DNA of 64,000 nt, from NCBI GenBank assembly GCA_002104945.1, contig MCFH01000013.1:186001-250000 (forward strand), given 5' to 3'. Source of the stretch: Piromyces finnis. Its lineage: Eukaryota > Neocallimastigomycota > Neocallimastigomycetes > Neocallimastigales > Neocallimastigaceae. Below are positions 38,101 to 55,200 of the stretch, in pieces (within the stretch, counting starts at the first letter, position 1; every line of letters begins with the position of its first letter). Below the pieces are notes generated by a model. That model was not told the DNA's origin. It saw nothing but the letters and a program-made list of their open reading frames with translations, and made no database searches. A program made the position numbers and the translations under genes.

Positions 38101-39697
38101 AACAAGAGGATGCTTAAAAAAGATGCTTAGAAGAGTTAATGAATGGGCATTGTATAATGAAATGGAATTTGGTATCCAGAAATGTTCAACGATGGTGATT
38201 CGTCCTGAATCAATAGAAAATCAGAACAAGAGAGATCCAACATTTTACTTAGCAGGACAACCCATTCCAACTACTGATTGTTATACTTATCTTGGTGTTC
38301 CATTTGATAAGAATCTGTCCCTTAAACCAGTAATTAAAGCTCTTAATAACAAGGTTTTGAAAGGGCTTTTCTCAGTCAGTAAATTCTTAAGAAATCCTAA
38401 TATTCCTATTCCCTTCAAAAAGCTAGTACTTAACTCACAAGTGATTAGCAGAGTTTCATACTTTGCACCATTACTTGGATCCAACAAAGCTAGGTCTAGG
38501 ATTGCTCAGAAGCATGTTAACAAAGGAATACGATGGGTTGCCGGAGTTCATAAAGCTGTATCGTTTATATCTTTATACTCTATTTCAAAAGATTTGAATA
38601 TTCCTCCATTGTCAGCCAAATGTGCGTTAGCTCAGGTTAGATGTTTTAACAAATGGAAAAACTCAAATTGTATTATCTCACACCTTGTCAATTACATTCC
38701 TAAATTTAGAAAATACACGTGGTGCAAATCAAGTAGGACACTTGATAAAAAACTAAAGAAACATGGAGATGTTAAAGCAGTTAAAAACTTTTATTGGAAA
38801 GATCTCAAAGGGAATTCAATCAAAGCGCAATATTATGATGATAATAAATTTATTGAAACTAAAGATTTTATTAAATTATGTTATGAGTACCCAGAGTTTG
38901 CCTATGGCTTCTACTGGCTATTGAAAGCAAGAAGCGGATACAAGTTGGATGCTAGAGTTGCCAAAGCTGCCAAATTTGTTGATCCAGTTTGTCCTAACTA
39001 CTGTCCATGTTGCAAGTGTGGAGATCAAAGTATTAAACATTGGTTATTAGATTGTCCAACATTTAGAGATATCCGTATTAAACATTATGATTCCATAGTC
39101 CAGCTATTAAATTTTTTCAGTCAACGTAATTCCAATAGTCCTATCAATAATAATGAAATTGATAATATCAGTAGAGATAGTAATAACATTAATAGTAATA
39201 GTAACAATAGTAATAGTAACAATAGTAATAGTAACAATAGTAATAGTAACAATAGTAATAATAACAATAATAGAAATAATAATATTAGTAATGATAGCAA
39301 TAGTGAAGATAATAATTCTAATTTAGATAGTAATTTAGTTAATGATAGTAATAGTTCTAATAATCCGGTGAATATTAATGTGTATGATTATTCTAGTGTG
39401 TGCAGTAAAATATTTAAATTCCTTCTTGGGGGAAGAAGTTTTAACAATATTAATTACAATTCAAGGGAATGGAAAGAACTTTGTAAGCGTCAGATTCAAT
39501 CTGATACTAACGAAGGAACACCATTCTTGACGGTAACCGCGGAACTTCTAACCAAAATCATGCCTTTTGCTATTGGCCAGCAATGGTCAATGTTCAAAAG
39601 GTTTGAAGCAACATCCAAGAGCGTCAATGCTGAAGAAACAGTAAGACAGGCCAGGAGGGCCAGCGCAACCAATGGAGATCATAATTTTGTTCCATGA
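35174..39697 (+). CDS. LINE ORF: endonuclease-reverse transcriptase polyprotein
   Basis: 1507 residues in a single uninterrupted frame. Residues 1-120 are basic with a strand-helix pattern that could be an RNA-binding fold (RRM-like, not certain). A Gln/Ser/Asn-rich linker follows (about 120-235). The apurinic-type endonuclease spans about 237-460, with LSWNTNGW, CFQETG, LVGDFNMSK and the catalytic SDH in VSDHKPLL. The reverse transcriptase spans about 690-1010, with SIPKKGDLTDCDNYRGISL, AFLDLRKAYDSV, GVRQGCPLSPILFNLF and the catalytic box FADD (967-970). A C-terminal zinc-knuckle-like motif CPCCKCGD...H...C is near 1275. An Asn/Ser-rich insert follows (about 1317-1400), then a last folded-looking segment. 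No RNase H domain was recognised. One ORF appears to carry all functions. It replicates by target-primed reverse transcription. Confidence 0.95.
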   Translation: MSVLYIKDKNYIRRGTRSYGIPLDDIRSFFIRGIRSWSVNMLWEKLEVILEDKFNSVISVKYFQTFNDHFFLVKVHGSSKDCIKILHMLKKKLSVTSISFSARSRRNHKYTFSTLKRKILVSNKHQHSIQQSFQQSVQQSHQQSDLQLDLQQDLQQVSNHENIPDLQQTQFQSQHSTINSNSSINSDNSSIVDSSSVSQPSSNSSTYSSDASSINNDDFNNNNNSNDSSSSNKPDNFSFCLSWNTNGWNHEKRDSISYFTAIFKPLFLCFQETGNGSGSNTDYPCRVTLRNYRHFFKKADESVPGMRGLYLGFHNSCQASLENFSGKYIISIYTFSLWNRFKCSIGNVYMPHSHHNIYVDHAKLEVRLWLQTHSSHPSILVGDFNMSKVKLSNWLSTNGLGDWEILPLRGSTISWTRGDQSSDIDHALINSKMKDLIHSGSFINNFYPVSDHKPLLINGKIIPMEDFSNDFNVPKKILKWNRLKCIEEKESILSHNKFQILSAKSSDPNVSTDELSKEFTSTAFSIADELSITSANNVIKSSFHISQQIFNLQKIKMKLYKRFKKERIYDIDEFIKRIKIYRKLIDYIHKRCNEFRKQEYLHWIKTGCEYMKSHNPKKAWKWIKKTAKIGKDSFFIAQPIKNKNGELVVATEEQLDVWHDHFENLASDPSGVSLDLEHWYEEPTNKRFSLPMLDEWDINQDISIDEVKSAILTTPNYKASGPDGIPIEFYKALVPSSNDSNNATDNNSSGNTTSDNDAHGLNFILKLFNRIWDGDFPNSWNESSIVSIPKKGDLTDCDNYRGISLINNGIKLISKIVTTRISEYGLKNNFIRPEQFGFRKKEESISLFISIQEICRRRQLDNKETYLAFLDLRKAYDSVPIGNILHKLDCLGIRGKSLQFIKNLYLTSKANVKLDGQFSKSFDVKKGVRQGCPLSPILFNLFINDIFRECEDLGVSLGDTRCCGGLFADDIVICAPTRGCLKKMLRRVNEWALYNEMEFGIQKCSTMVIRPESIENQNKRDPTFYLAGQPIPTTDCYTYLGVPFDKNLSLKPVIKALNNKVLKGLFSVSKFLRNPNIPIPFKKLVLNSQVISRVSYFAPLLGSNKARSRIAQKHVNKGIRWVAGVHKAVSFISLYSISKDLNIPPLSAKCALAQVRCFNKWKNSNCIISHLVNYIPKFRKYTWCKSSRTLDKKLKKHGDVKAVKNFYWKDLKGNSIKAQYYDDNKFIETKDFIKLCYEYPEFAYGFYWLLKARSGYKLDARVAKAAKFVDPVCPNYCPCCKCGDQSIKHWLLDCPTFRDIRIKHYDSIVQLLNFFSQRNSNSPINNNEIDNISRDSNNINSNSNNSNSNNSNSNNSNSNNSNNNNNRNNNISNDSNSEDNNSNLDSNLVNDSNSSNNPVNINVYDYSSVCSKIFKFLLGGRSFNNINYNSREWKELCKRQIQSDTNEGTPFLTVTAELLTKIMPFAIGQQWSMFKRFEATSKSVNAEETVRQARRASATNGDHNFVP

Positions 39698-39933
39698 CAA
39701 AATTTTGATCTTTGGCTCGGTGTCCCATTGGAAGTCAAATACAATTATTATACTTTAGTATGATAGTGGCTTTCTTACTTTAATTAAAATTACTAGAATA
39801 CATTATACCCAATTTTTATTCATTTGTGTTTATTTAAACATATTTATTTTATTTTTATTTTAATTTTAATTTTTATATTACATGTATTATAATTTTAATT
39901 AAATTAATAATAAAGTTTAAAATATTTGATGCC

Positions 39934-39936
<3 letters not shown>

Positions 39937-39979
<43 letters not shown>

Positions 39980-39985
39980 ATTTTA
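39937..39985 (+). repeat. LINE poly(A) tail and right target-site duplication
   Basis: A run of A follows the element's end (GATGCCGTT) and merges into the right copy of the 15-bp duplication (39971-39985). The exact border within the A run cannot be fixed. Confidence 0.9.
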
Positions 39986-40725
39986 TAAATATTTTAAAAA
40001 AAATTTTCAAGTTTGAAATTACAAAGGAAATAGAATTTTGTAAAAAAAAAAAAAAAAAAAAAAACACAAAAACAATCAATTTCATTTTATATTAACTCTA
40101 AAAAAAAAAAATGAAATAACGAATTTTCTTTTGTAATGCTATAAATTTTAATTTTAAAAGTATTTACAATAATTATAACAAAATATTTATATGCTTTTTG
40201 TTAATACAATCACTACCTGATGATGTTTATGTTTTTTGATAACATTCAACTTTTTTGCTTATAAGAAGTCAAATAACTACATCATGATTATCATGATTAT
40301 ACTTCATGGTATACTATATAGAAGGTTTATTTTTATTTTTTAATTAAAATATATTATTTTTTTTTTTTAAACATTTTTATATATAGTATGATAATTAAAA
40401 CTATATAAAAAGTCATTATAGATTTAAACACTTAATAAGAAAGTTTATAGCATTATATCCATTAATTTCAACTATTATTATTATTATTATTATAATTATA
40501 AATTTCAATTGCTTATTTAATTGTTAATTTATTATTATGCTTTTTTTTTTTTTTCTTATCTAGCTTGATTTATTTTATTTATTTATTTTTTTCTTTTTCT
40601 TTTATTATTATAATAATATATATATTTTAGATAATATATATATTTTATTATTTATTTTTATTTACTAGTATCATTATAGATACATCTATTTAATATAAAA
40701 CTTTTTTTAAATTTTTTTTTTTTAT
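39986..40725. other. intergenic region LINE-PIG-X gene
   Basis: 0.74 kb A/T-rich spacer downstream of the PIG-X-like stop (minus strand). It holds poly(A) and poly(T) runs, a TTA microsatellite near 40475 and T-rich sequence. No gene seen. Confidence 0.6.
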
Positions 40726-43013
<2,288 letters not shown>

Positions 43014-43087
43014 TTCTTTTATTTATTATATTATATTATTTTGTTATTAAATAAGTTGTAAATTTTATTGTAATTAAAATTTTTAAA

Positions 43088-43121
<34 letters not shown>

Positions 43122-44026
43122 TTATTCTACGATTTGATTTTTATTTACATCAACTTCTACCTTCTATATTATTATTAACTATATAAACTATTGGTTATAA
43201 TTTATTTGTATATATAAATTATTCTTTTCGTTATCGTTTTCTATAAAAATTTTCTTTTTTTATGAAATAATGATAATTTAAGTATGTTTTCCAGATTCGA
43301 AATTTAATAGCATAATTAAAAAAAAAAAAAAAGGAAGTAAAATAAAAGTATTATTTCATATTTATTATGAAGTCGTCAAAATGGATGTATATCAATGTTG
43401 GTAAAACAATATATATATATAATAAAAATATAAATTTAAGGAAATCAACATTTGAAATTCAGAATATTTAAAAATTAGTCTCAACTGTAAATAAAATATT
43501 TGATATAATTATTATTATATAATTAAAATAATAAATGTTATTTCTTTTTCCTTTTTACCTTTTTAATTTTTTATTAAAGTATATAAATTTTTAATTATTG
43601 TCTGTCCCGTATTTTAATATTTTATTTTTAATATTTTGTTTTTTTTTTTTTTTAAAATTTATTTTTTATCTTTTTTTTATAGATAATTTTAACCCTTTTT
43701 ATATTTTTTCTTTTTTTTTTTTTTTTTATACAAATAAAATTTTTGAATTTAATTAAAAATTTAATATATAATTAATGTATTTGAAAGAAAAATAGAAAGA
43801 TACACCTATTCTTCTAAATCAGTTAAACAATTAATTATAATAAGAATAAGAATAAGAATATATATATATATACATCGATAAAACTTGAAAATAAGAAATA
43901 TTCAATATTTTAATAAGATATAAAATAAATAATTATTAATGAATAATAATATTTATTCATTAATAAACTTTTTTTAAAAAAAAAAATTAAAATAATTTTC
44001 AATTTTGTAATTTCAATTTAACAAAA
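43014..44026. promoter_or_regulatory. divergent promoter region PIG-X/CLASRP
   Basis: 1.0 kb between two divergently transcribed genes, so it contains both promoters. Short TTA repeats (43090-43130), poly(T) runs and a GAATAA repeat (43840-43860) are present. No specific binding site was recognised. Confidence 0.5.
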
Positions 44027-47000
44027 ATGTGGCATTCAGCAAGGTAAATTTTAAAGTTAATTATCAATTAATACACAATTCATATTATTGACTAATAAAA
44101 AAAAATATATAATTTACATCCCTTTTTTTTTCCCCTAATTTTCTATATTACATCTTTTTTTGTTTTCTCTACACGACATTGTGGTAATCGAAAAATCAAC
44201 AATTAAAACTTCATCGTTACTAAATAATACAATTAAAAAATTTTACAATTCAAAATTCATATTATATGAACAATTCATAAATATATGACTTCAATTTAAT
44301 TATTCTATTTAATTCCTTTTTTTTTTCTTTTTTATTTATTTGCATGTCTGTTTGTTGTCTTATTGTCTTTTTAATTAATTTATAAATTTATAGAAAACAA
44401 GAGAAAAAGGTAATGCTCTACTTTTTCTATAACACTATGTTTATATTAAATCTTTAATAGAATTAATATAATATATAATATAATATATTATTTATTGTTT
44501 TTATTGTTATATTAAATACATATATATAAACACTAATATGGTAAAAGGTCTATGCCATTATGGTAGATCATAAAAAGAGAGTTGAACGTCGAAAAGCTTA
44601 TTATGAATCAAAGGTAATTCATACATTTGATAAAAAAAAAAAAAGCAATAAATTCATTCCAATTAAAAATGTTGAATATTTTGATTATTATTAATAAATT
44701 AATATTAAAAACCATAATATTTTATTATTATGTCATTTATTGGAAATATATATAATAAATAACTAGCTTGGAGACCCAAGTCAACTTTTACGTATTGCTG
44801 GTTCTGCTGTAAAAATAATACCAGATGCAGAAAGCTATTACTATCATGAAAACCAAGACAATTTGTGGGTTAAACATTTAAACTTCACTTTTAAAATTAT
44901 ATATATAGATAAATAATAGAGAATAATAATAATAATAATAATAAAAAACAATAATATATTTGAAATAAAAAAAAGTAAAAGCAAAATAAAAATAAAACTT
45001 TTAAAGCAAATAATATATATATATTTTTATTTTTATTTTAATTACTAAACCCCGAAAATATATATATTAATGGAATGGATATAAAATTCTTTTATAAGAA
45101 AAAAGAAAAAAAAAAAAAAAAGTTTTTCTATGACTAAAAAATATTATTATTTATTTAACATAAATTTTTTTTATGAATATTATATGTATATATTATATCG
45201 ATGATATTCAAAAATATAAAAATGAACTGCATCTCTTAATGATTTTTCAAATATCACATAATTCATTTTTTTAAACCGAATAATTTATTCAATTAAAATG
45301 TTTTAATTTTTATATATATGCTATTTGAACAACAACATTTAATAAAAAACATATATATATATAAATACATCTCGAACAATCAAAAAAATAAATAATAATA
45401 AAAAATATAAAAAATGAAAAATACACCTATTATGACTATAATATCCATTCATTATAAATCAAAAGAATGCCATGGCAAGGTGACAAGGAAATCAAAATTG
45501 ATAGGTATTTATTATAAAAATAAATAGAAATAATCAATAAAAAGTGTTAATTTCTAATAATTCATTATTCAAAATTAATTAAATAAATAATTATATTAAA
45601 AAAAAGATTTGATGGAAGAACTTTATTAGACTTTATATCTGAAGTTCCACAGGATCCTAATTTTAAAAGTGAAGATGATACAATGAAAGAGGAATTAAAC
45701 TATGAGCGTTATGCTGATTTAATTAATAATGAAAGATTACAAGGTTTATAAAAAAAAAAAAAATAAATAAATACTACAATTATTATTATTTTAAATTAAA
45801 TAATATTTAATTTTTCCCCTATATCTATTTTTATTTATTGTACAGTGGAAGAAAAAGATTGCCTTGAAGAAATCGAAAGAGAATGGAATAGTATTTTATT
45901 AAAAAGTTCTAAAGCAATGAAGGGGTAGAATCATACTATTTAACATAATTGTGATTTTAAATCAAAAAATATTGATATAACATCAAATTTATATATATAA
46001 ATAGTAAAGGATCTGATGATGAAGATGAAGAAATAGAAAAAGAAGACATAAATATGTATTATATCCTTTTAAAAAAGAAAACAATTATATATATAATTAA
46101 TAAAATGGATTGAGAAAAAAAAATATAGTTTTTATTGAAATAAATAATTAATTCATTTTTCATTTATGGAAGGAAGGAAGGAAGGAAAAAAAAAAAAAAA
46201 AAGATATATTCCTTAACTATAGTTTATTTTATATTCATTATAAACATCCCAAGCTTTATAAAGTTATTAATGATTTAACAGACGAAGAATGTACCAAATT
46301 AAATAAAATGGGTGAAGATTATGGAATAGATAATTATTGTAGAATGATTCGTGTACTAAAGTAAGAAAGAAATTATATTTTTTCATTTAATAATAATAAT
46401 AATATAAATATAAATATGTATATAATAACTTTTTAATTTCATTTAAATAAATATAAATATATATATGATAACTTATTTAATTTCATTTAAATAAATATAA
46501 ATATATATGTGATAACTTTTTAATTTCATTTAAATAAATATAAATATATATGTGTATATATAGAAAAGAAAAGGATGACCAAAAATTAGAAAAAGATGAA
46601 GAAGAGGTATTGTTTGTTTATTCCAAAATATACATAGTTGTGTGTATATGCAATAAAATTTGTAATCCGAATAAATAACCCATTTATAATGTATATAAAA
46701 ATATAATTAGAAGAGAAGTAAACTAAGAGGTGATCGTAGAAGAAGAAGAAGAAGAAGAAGAAGAAGGAGAGATGATGATGATGATGAATATTCATCCAGA
46801 ATAAATCGTGGATATAATCCAAGAGATAGTCCAACTTATGAACCATATGAAAGGTAAATTGATAATAAAAAGTTTTTTAAAGTTTATTTTGATGTAGGTA
46901 TATTTTAATATTAATTTATTGAATTTTATATATTTATTAGTTCTACCGATTCGTATGATTCAGAAAGTGAAACAGAATCAGAATCCGATAATGGAAATGA

Positions 47001-47969
47001 AGATAAAAAGAAAGAAACAGTCGATGAATTCATTACTGAATTTGGAGCAGAAGAGGATGAAAAGGAAGAAGATAAAAGTAAAGATCATTCTGAAAAAGAT
47101 ACCAAAGAAAAAGATAGTCATCATAGTCACAGTCGTTCCAGTAAAAAATCAAAGTAATATTTAATGAGCCTTTCAATTCAATATTATTAATATTAATTCC
47201 TATAATTGATAAATGGTTTTTTTTTTTTTTTTTCAATTTCAATTTACACCGTATAGAAAAAGTTCAACAGAATCTACGCCAGCACCACGAGTTTTTGCAA
47301 AACCAGAAGACAAGAATAAGAATGAAGAAGAAGAATTAAAAAAACTAACACCATTAGAACGATTAAAATTAAAGTCAAGAATGGCATTAGACAAACAAAG
47401 TAACCTTTATCCTAAATATTATCAATAAATAATTATTTTAATTATAATTCTTTTTATATATATACCTACTTAATCATTTCCTATGTATATATTTTATATG
47501 ATACTAATTTATAAAAAAAAAAAAAAAACTTTTTTTTTTTTATTTGAATTGTTTAAATTTATATTGTTTAGTTTTGGAAGATGAACGAAAGAAAAAAGCA
47601 AAAGAAATGGAACAACAAGCAGAAGAAATGAATAGAGAAGAAATGTATAATCTTTTAGTAAGTAATCGTAGACAAAAAAGAAAAAGAAGATCTTCTTCCT
47701 CCTCTTCCTCCTCATCATCAAGAAGTCGTAGTCGTAGTAGACATAGACATCACCATCATCATCATAGACATAGTCGTAGTCGTAGTCATAGCCGTAGCCA
47801 TAGTCGTGGTCATAGTCATGGTCGTAGTCGTAGTCGTAGTAGAAGTAAAAGTAGAGATAGAAGTAGACATAGTAGACATCATAGGAGTAGAAGTAGAGAT
47901 AGACATTCTCATTCTCACAGACGTAGTCGTAGTCGTAGTAGATCAAAATCAAGACACAGAAGACATTAA
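44027..47969 (+). CDS. CLASRP: CLASRP/SWAP2-like serine-arginine splicing factor
   Basis: Fourteen exons: 44027-44043, 44394-44409, 44548-44613, 44767-44864, 45466-45504, 45607-45743, 45846-45924, 46005-46055, 46223-46360, 46564-46606, 46711-46853, 46941-47153, 47257-47399, 47572-47969; 526 residues. The N-terminus MWHSARKQEKK, then IMVDHKKRVERRKAYYE and LMPWQGD...IDRFDGRTLLD, is the SWAP-family signature of CLASRP. NYERYADLIN and MGEDYGIDNYCRMIRVL follow. After an RDSPTYEPYE motif, as in the animal protein, there is LTPLERLKLKSRMALDKQ and a C-terminal Arg/Ser/His-rich domain (about 430-526). Known relatives bind the CLK4 kinase and affect alternative splicing in the nucleus. Exon 4 uses a weak donor (GTGGGT) chosen because it restores the conserved MPWQGD junction. 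A run of 12 Arg then Asp (46740-46785) is unusual. Confidence 0.93.
46425..46555. repeat. 43-44 bp tandem repeat in a CLASRP intron
   Basis: Three copies of a unit beginning ATAACTTWTTTAATTTC (46425, 46468, 46512) in the intron between exons 9 and 10. Confidence 0.85.
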
Positions 47970-52269
<4,300 letters not shown>

Positions 52270-55200
52270 ATGGCATCAAGAATTATAAATATTCCTCCAA
52301 GAGAAAACAGAAAGTCCAAGGAAGCTTGGGCTTTAATTGATAGTACAGGTCCATGTGAAGAAATGAAGTTTAACTTAACACAAAATAAATTAGCTAAACT
52401 TGAACATTCTGGTGCATATGTTTACCATGATTATTCTGAATGCATTGATATTGCTTGTCCAGCAGATAGAGTAAGAAAATAGATAATAATAGATAATGAA
52501 TAGGATGAAAAATTAATTTATATATAATAAAAAAAGTTTTAAAAATAGTTTATGATTCAAGAAGAAAAAACATTTTTGATATTTTGTAGATATATAAAAA
52601 GCAAAGTTATTAATTTTTAAAAATATATATTTATTATATTATAGAAAATTAATTTCAGTTCTACTTCTTACCTTGGTTTAAATCAAGACCCAAGAATGAA
52701 AGAAGCTGCTTATAAAGCTATTGAACAATATGGTTTAAGTCCACTTGGTAGTGCACCATTTGGTGGTTTAACCAATCTTCATGAAAAATTAGGATACCGT
52801 TTAGGTAAAATTTATGGATTACCATATGGTATCACTACTTCAGGAGGTAATTAATTTGAGAGATATAGAAGGAGCAGCAATATCAATTATACATTTTTAT
52901 GTTGTATTAATTCATTATTTAAACTAAAATATTAAAAATTTAGCTACTCTTGCTAATATGACTATCATTCCTTTAATTGTTGGTGCAAAGGATTTCGTTT
53001 TTTCTGATGAATTAAATCATACTACTATTATTGATGGTATTGATTTATCAAAGGCTAAAATGATTAAATATAAGCATAATGATATGGAAGATTTAGAAAA
53101 AAATGTTAAATTAATTCATGAAAAATTCCCAGATAGAGTAAAATTAATTATTTTTGATGGTGTTTTCAGTATGGAAGGTAAGTCAACTCAAATAATGAAT
53201 TTTATAATTTTAAAATATAATAAATTTTAAAAAAAATAACAACTTTTAATATTTTTTATTTATATATAAACTTTATTTGAATAGGTGATGTATGTGATTT
53301 ACCAAATATTGTTAGAATTGCAAAGCAATACAATTGTAAAACTATGATGGATGAATGTCATGCTCTTGGTATTATTGGTAAGTTTTTAATAAAATAATAA
53401 TGGTGTGGCATTAAGAGAGAAAAACATATAAAAAAGTTTTTATATTTCTTTCTATTAGTAGTATTGTAGAAAAAAAATTTTTTTTAAAAGAAGTAATAAT
53501 AATTAAAAAAAAAGATATAGCATTATATTAAATTTAAGAATACAAAGATAAATAGTTATCATTTTTCATAATAAAAAAAGAATGCATTATTATTCTTTCC
53601 CCATCAAAATAATATTATTAATATATCTAATACAAAATGCAATGAATTTTATTTATCTATTATAATAAAAAAAAGGTCCTCATGGTTATGGTACTTTAGA
53701 TTACTTCAATATGCCAGGATCAGTCGATTTTGTTACTGGTACTTTAGTAAAGTCTCTTTGTGCCCATGGTGGTTATATTTGTTGTAGAAGAGATTATCAA
53801 AATAAGTTAGAAAATTCTAGTGGTATTATTTTCTCTACAAATAATACTCCAGCATATGCTGCTACTTCATTAAAGGCCCTTGATTTAATTGAAGAAGAAG
53901 GTCCAAATAGTGTTCGTGCTAGACTTCAACGTAATATTAAACATTGGAAGGATGGTATTCGTAATCTTGGTTTTAAGATTATTGAAGGTGTCAGTTGTGT
54001 TTGTCCAATTATGATTTATGATGAAATTAATGGTCTTAAATTCCAAAGACGTTTATATGAAGAAGGTTTAAACTTCTCAGCTGTTGCTTTTCCAGCTGTT
54101 CCAAAAAATCAAGCTAGATTAAGAACTACTATTTTAGCTTCACTTACTGATGACGATATTGATGAAGCTTTAAGTATTATTGGACGTGTTGCTCAACAAG
54201 AATTCCCACAAATTTTAGTAAACAAATCTACAAAAATTTACCCAGCTCTTCCAAATCCATTAAAACCAAGAGTTAAAGATTTTGATACTTATGAAAAGAA
54301 GAGTTATCTTCACCCAATTAATAAACCAAAATATGCTGTCATTGGTGTTGGTTGTCGTTTCCCAGGTAATATTAAATCAAAGGAAGATTTCTGGGAAATG
54401 CTTACTACTGGAAGATGTCTTACCTCTGAAACTCCAAAGGACCGTTGGGATTCTGCTGAATGGTATAACAAAGAGCCAAAGAGAGGTACTGTTCAAACTA
54501 CTAGAGGTGCATTTATGGAAGATGCCTTCTACTTTGATAATAAGTATTTCTCAATTTCTCAAAATGAAGCTAAGGAAATGTCACCAGAACAACGCTGGTT
54601 ATTAGAATTAGCTGTTGAAACCTTTGAAGATGCTAACATTAATCCAAAGAAATTAAAGGGTTCTAGAACTGGTGTCTTTGTCGGTTCTTCCGGTATGGAT
54701 TTCGTAGCAGCTCAAATTTCTCATGCTAATGATTTAACTCAACACTCTGCTACTGGTCTTGAACTTTCTATTCTTGCCAACCGTATCTCATACTACTTTG
54801 ATTTAAATGGTCCATCTATTTGTACTAACACTGCATGCTCTGCTTCTATGACTGCCTTAAATCTTGCTATTAATTCCATGATTACTGATGATTGTGATGC
54901 AGCTCTTATTGCTGGTACTAATTTATTATTCACTCCAGGTAGTTGTGTTGCATACTCTCAACTTCGTGTTGTCTCTGTTGATGGTTCTTGCAAACCATTT
55001 GATAAGAGGGCTGATGGTTATTCTCGTGTTGAAGGTGCTGGTATGTTATTGATTAAGCCATATGAAAAGGCTGTAAGAGATGGTGATAAAATTTATTGTG
55101 CTATTTTAGGTAGTAGTACTAATGAAGATGGTCATACCCCATCTCTCACTATGCCATCCTATGATTCTCAATGTAAATTATTAACTCATGTTTGTGAAAA

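Larger units (their letters stand above)
34278..39970 (+). mobile_element. full-length non-LTR retrotransposon (LINE)
   Basis: The element is 5.7 kb. From 5' to 3' it has two tandem 5' monomers (34278-34523) plus a degenerate third, a leader of about 0.9 kb in total, one uninterrupted ORF (35174-39697) with endonuclease and reverse transcriptase, a 3' UTR of about 240 bp and a poly(A) tail (39937 to about 39970). Perfect 15-bp target-site duplications flank it. There are no long terminal repeats, as expected for target-primed reverse transcription. Intact ORF, complete 5' end and perfect duplications argue for a young insertion that may still be active. The element is visibly richer in G/C than the host DNA. 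It sits between genes and breaks none. Confidence 0.93.
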
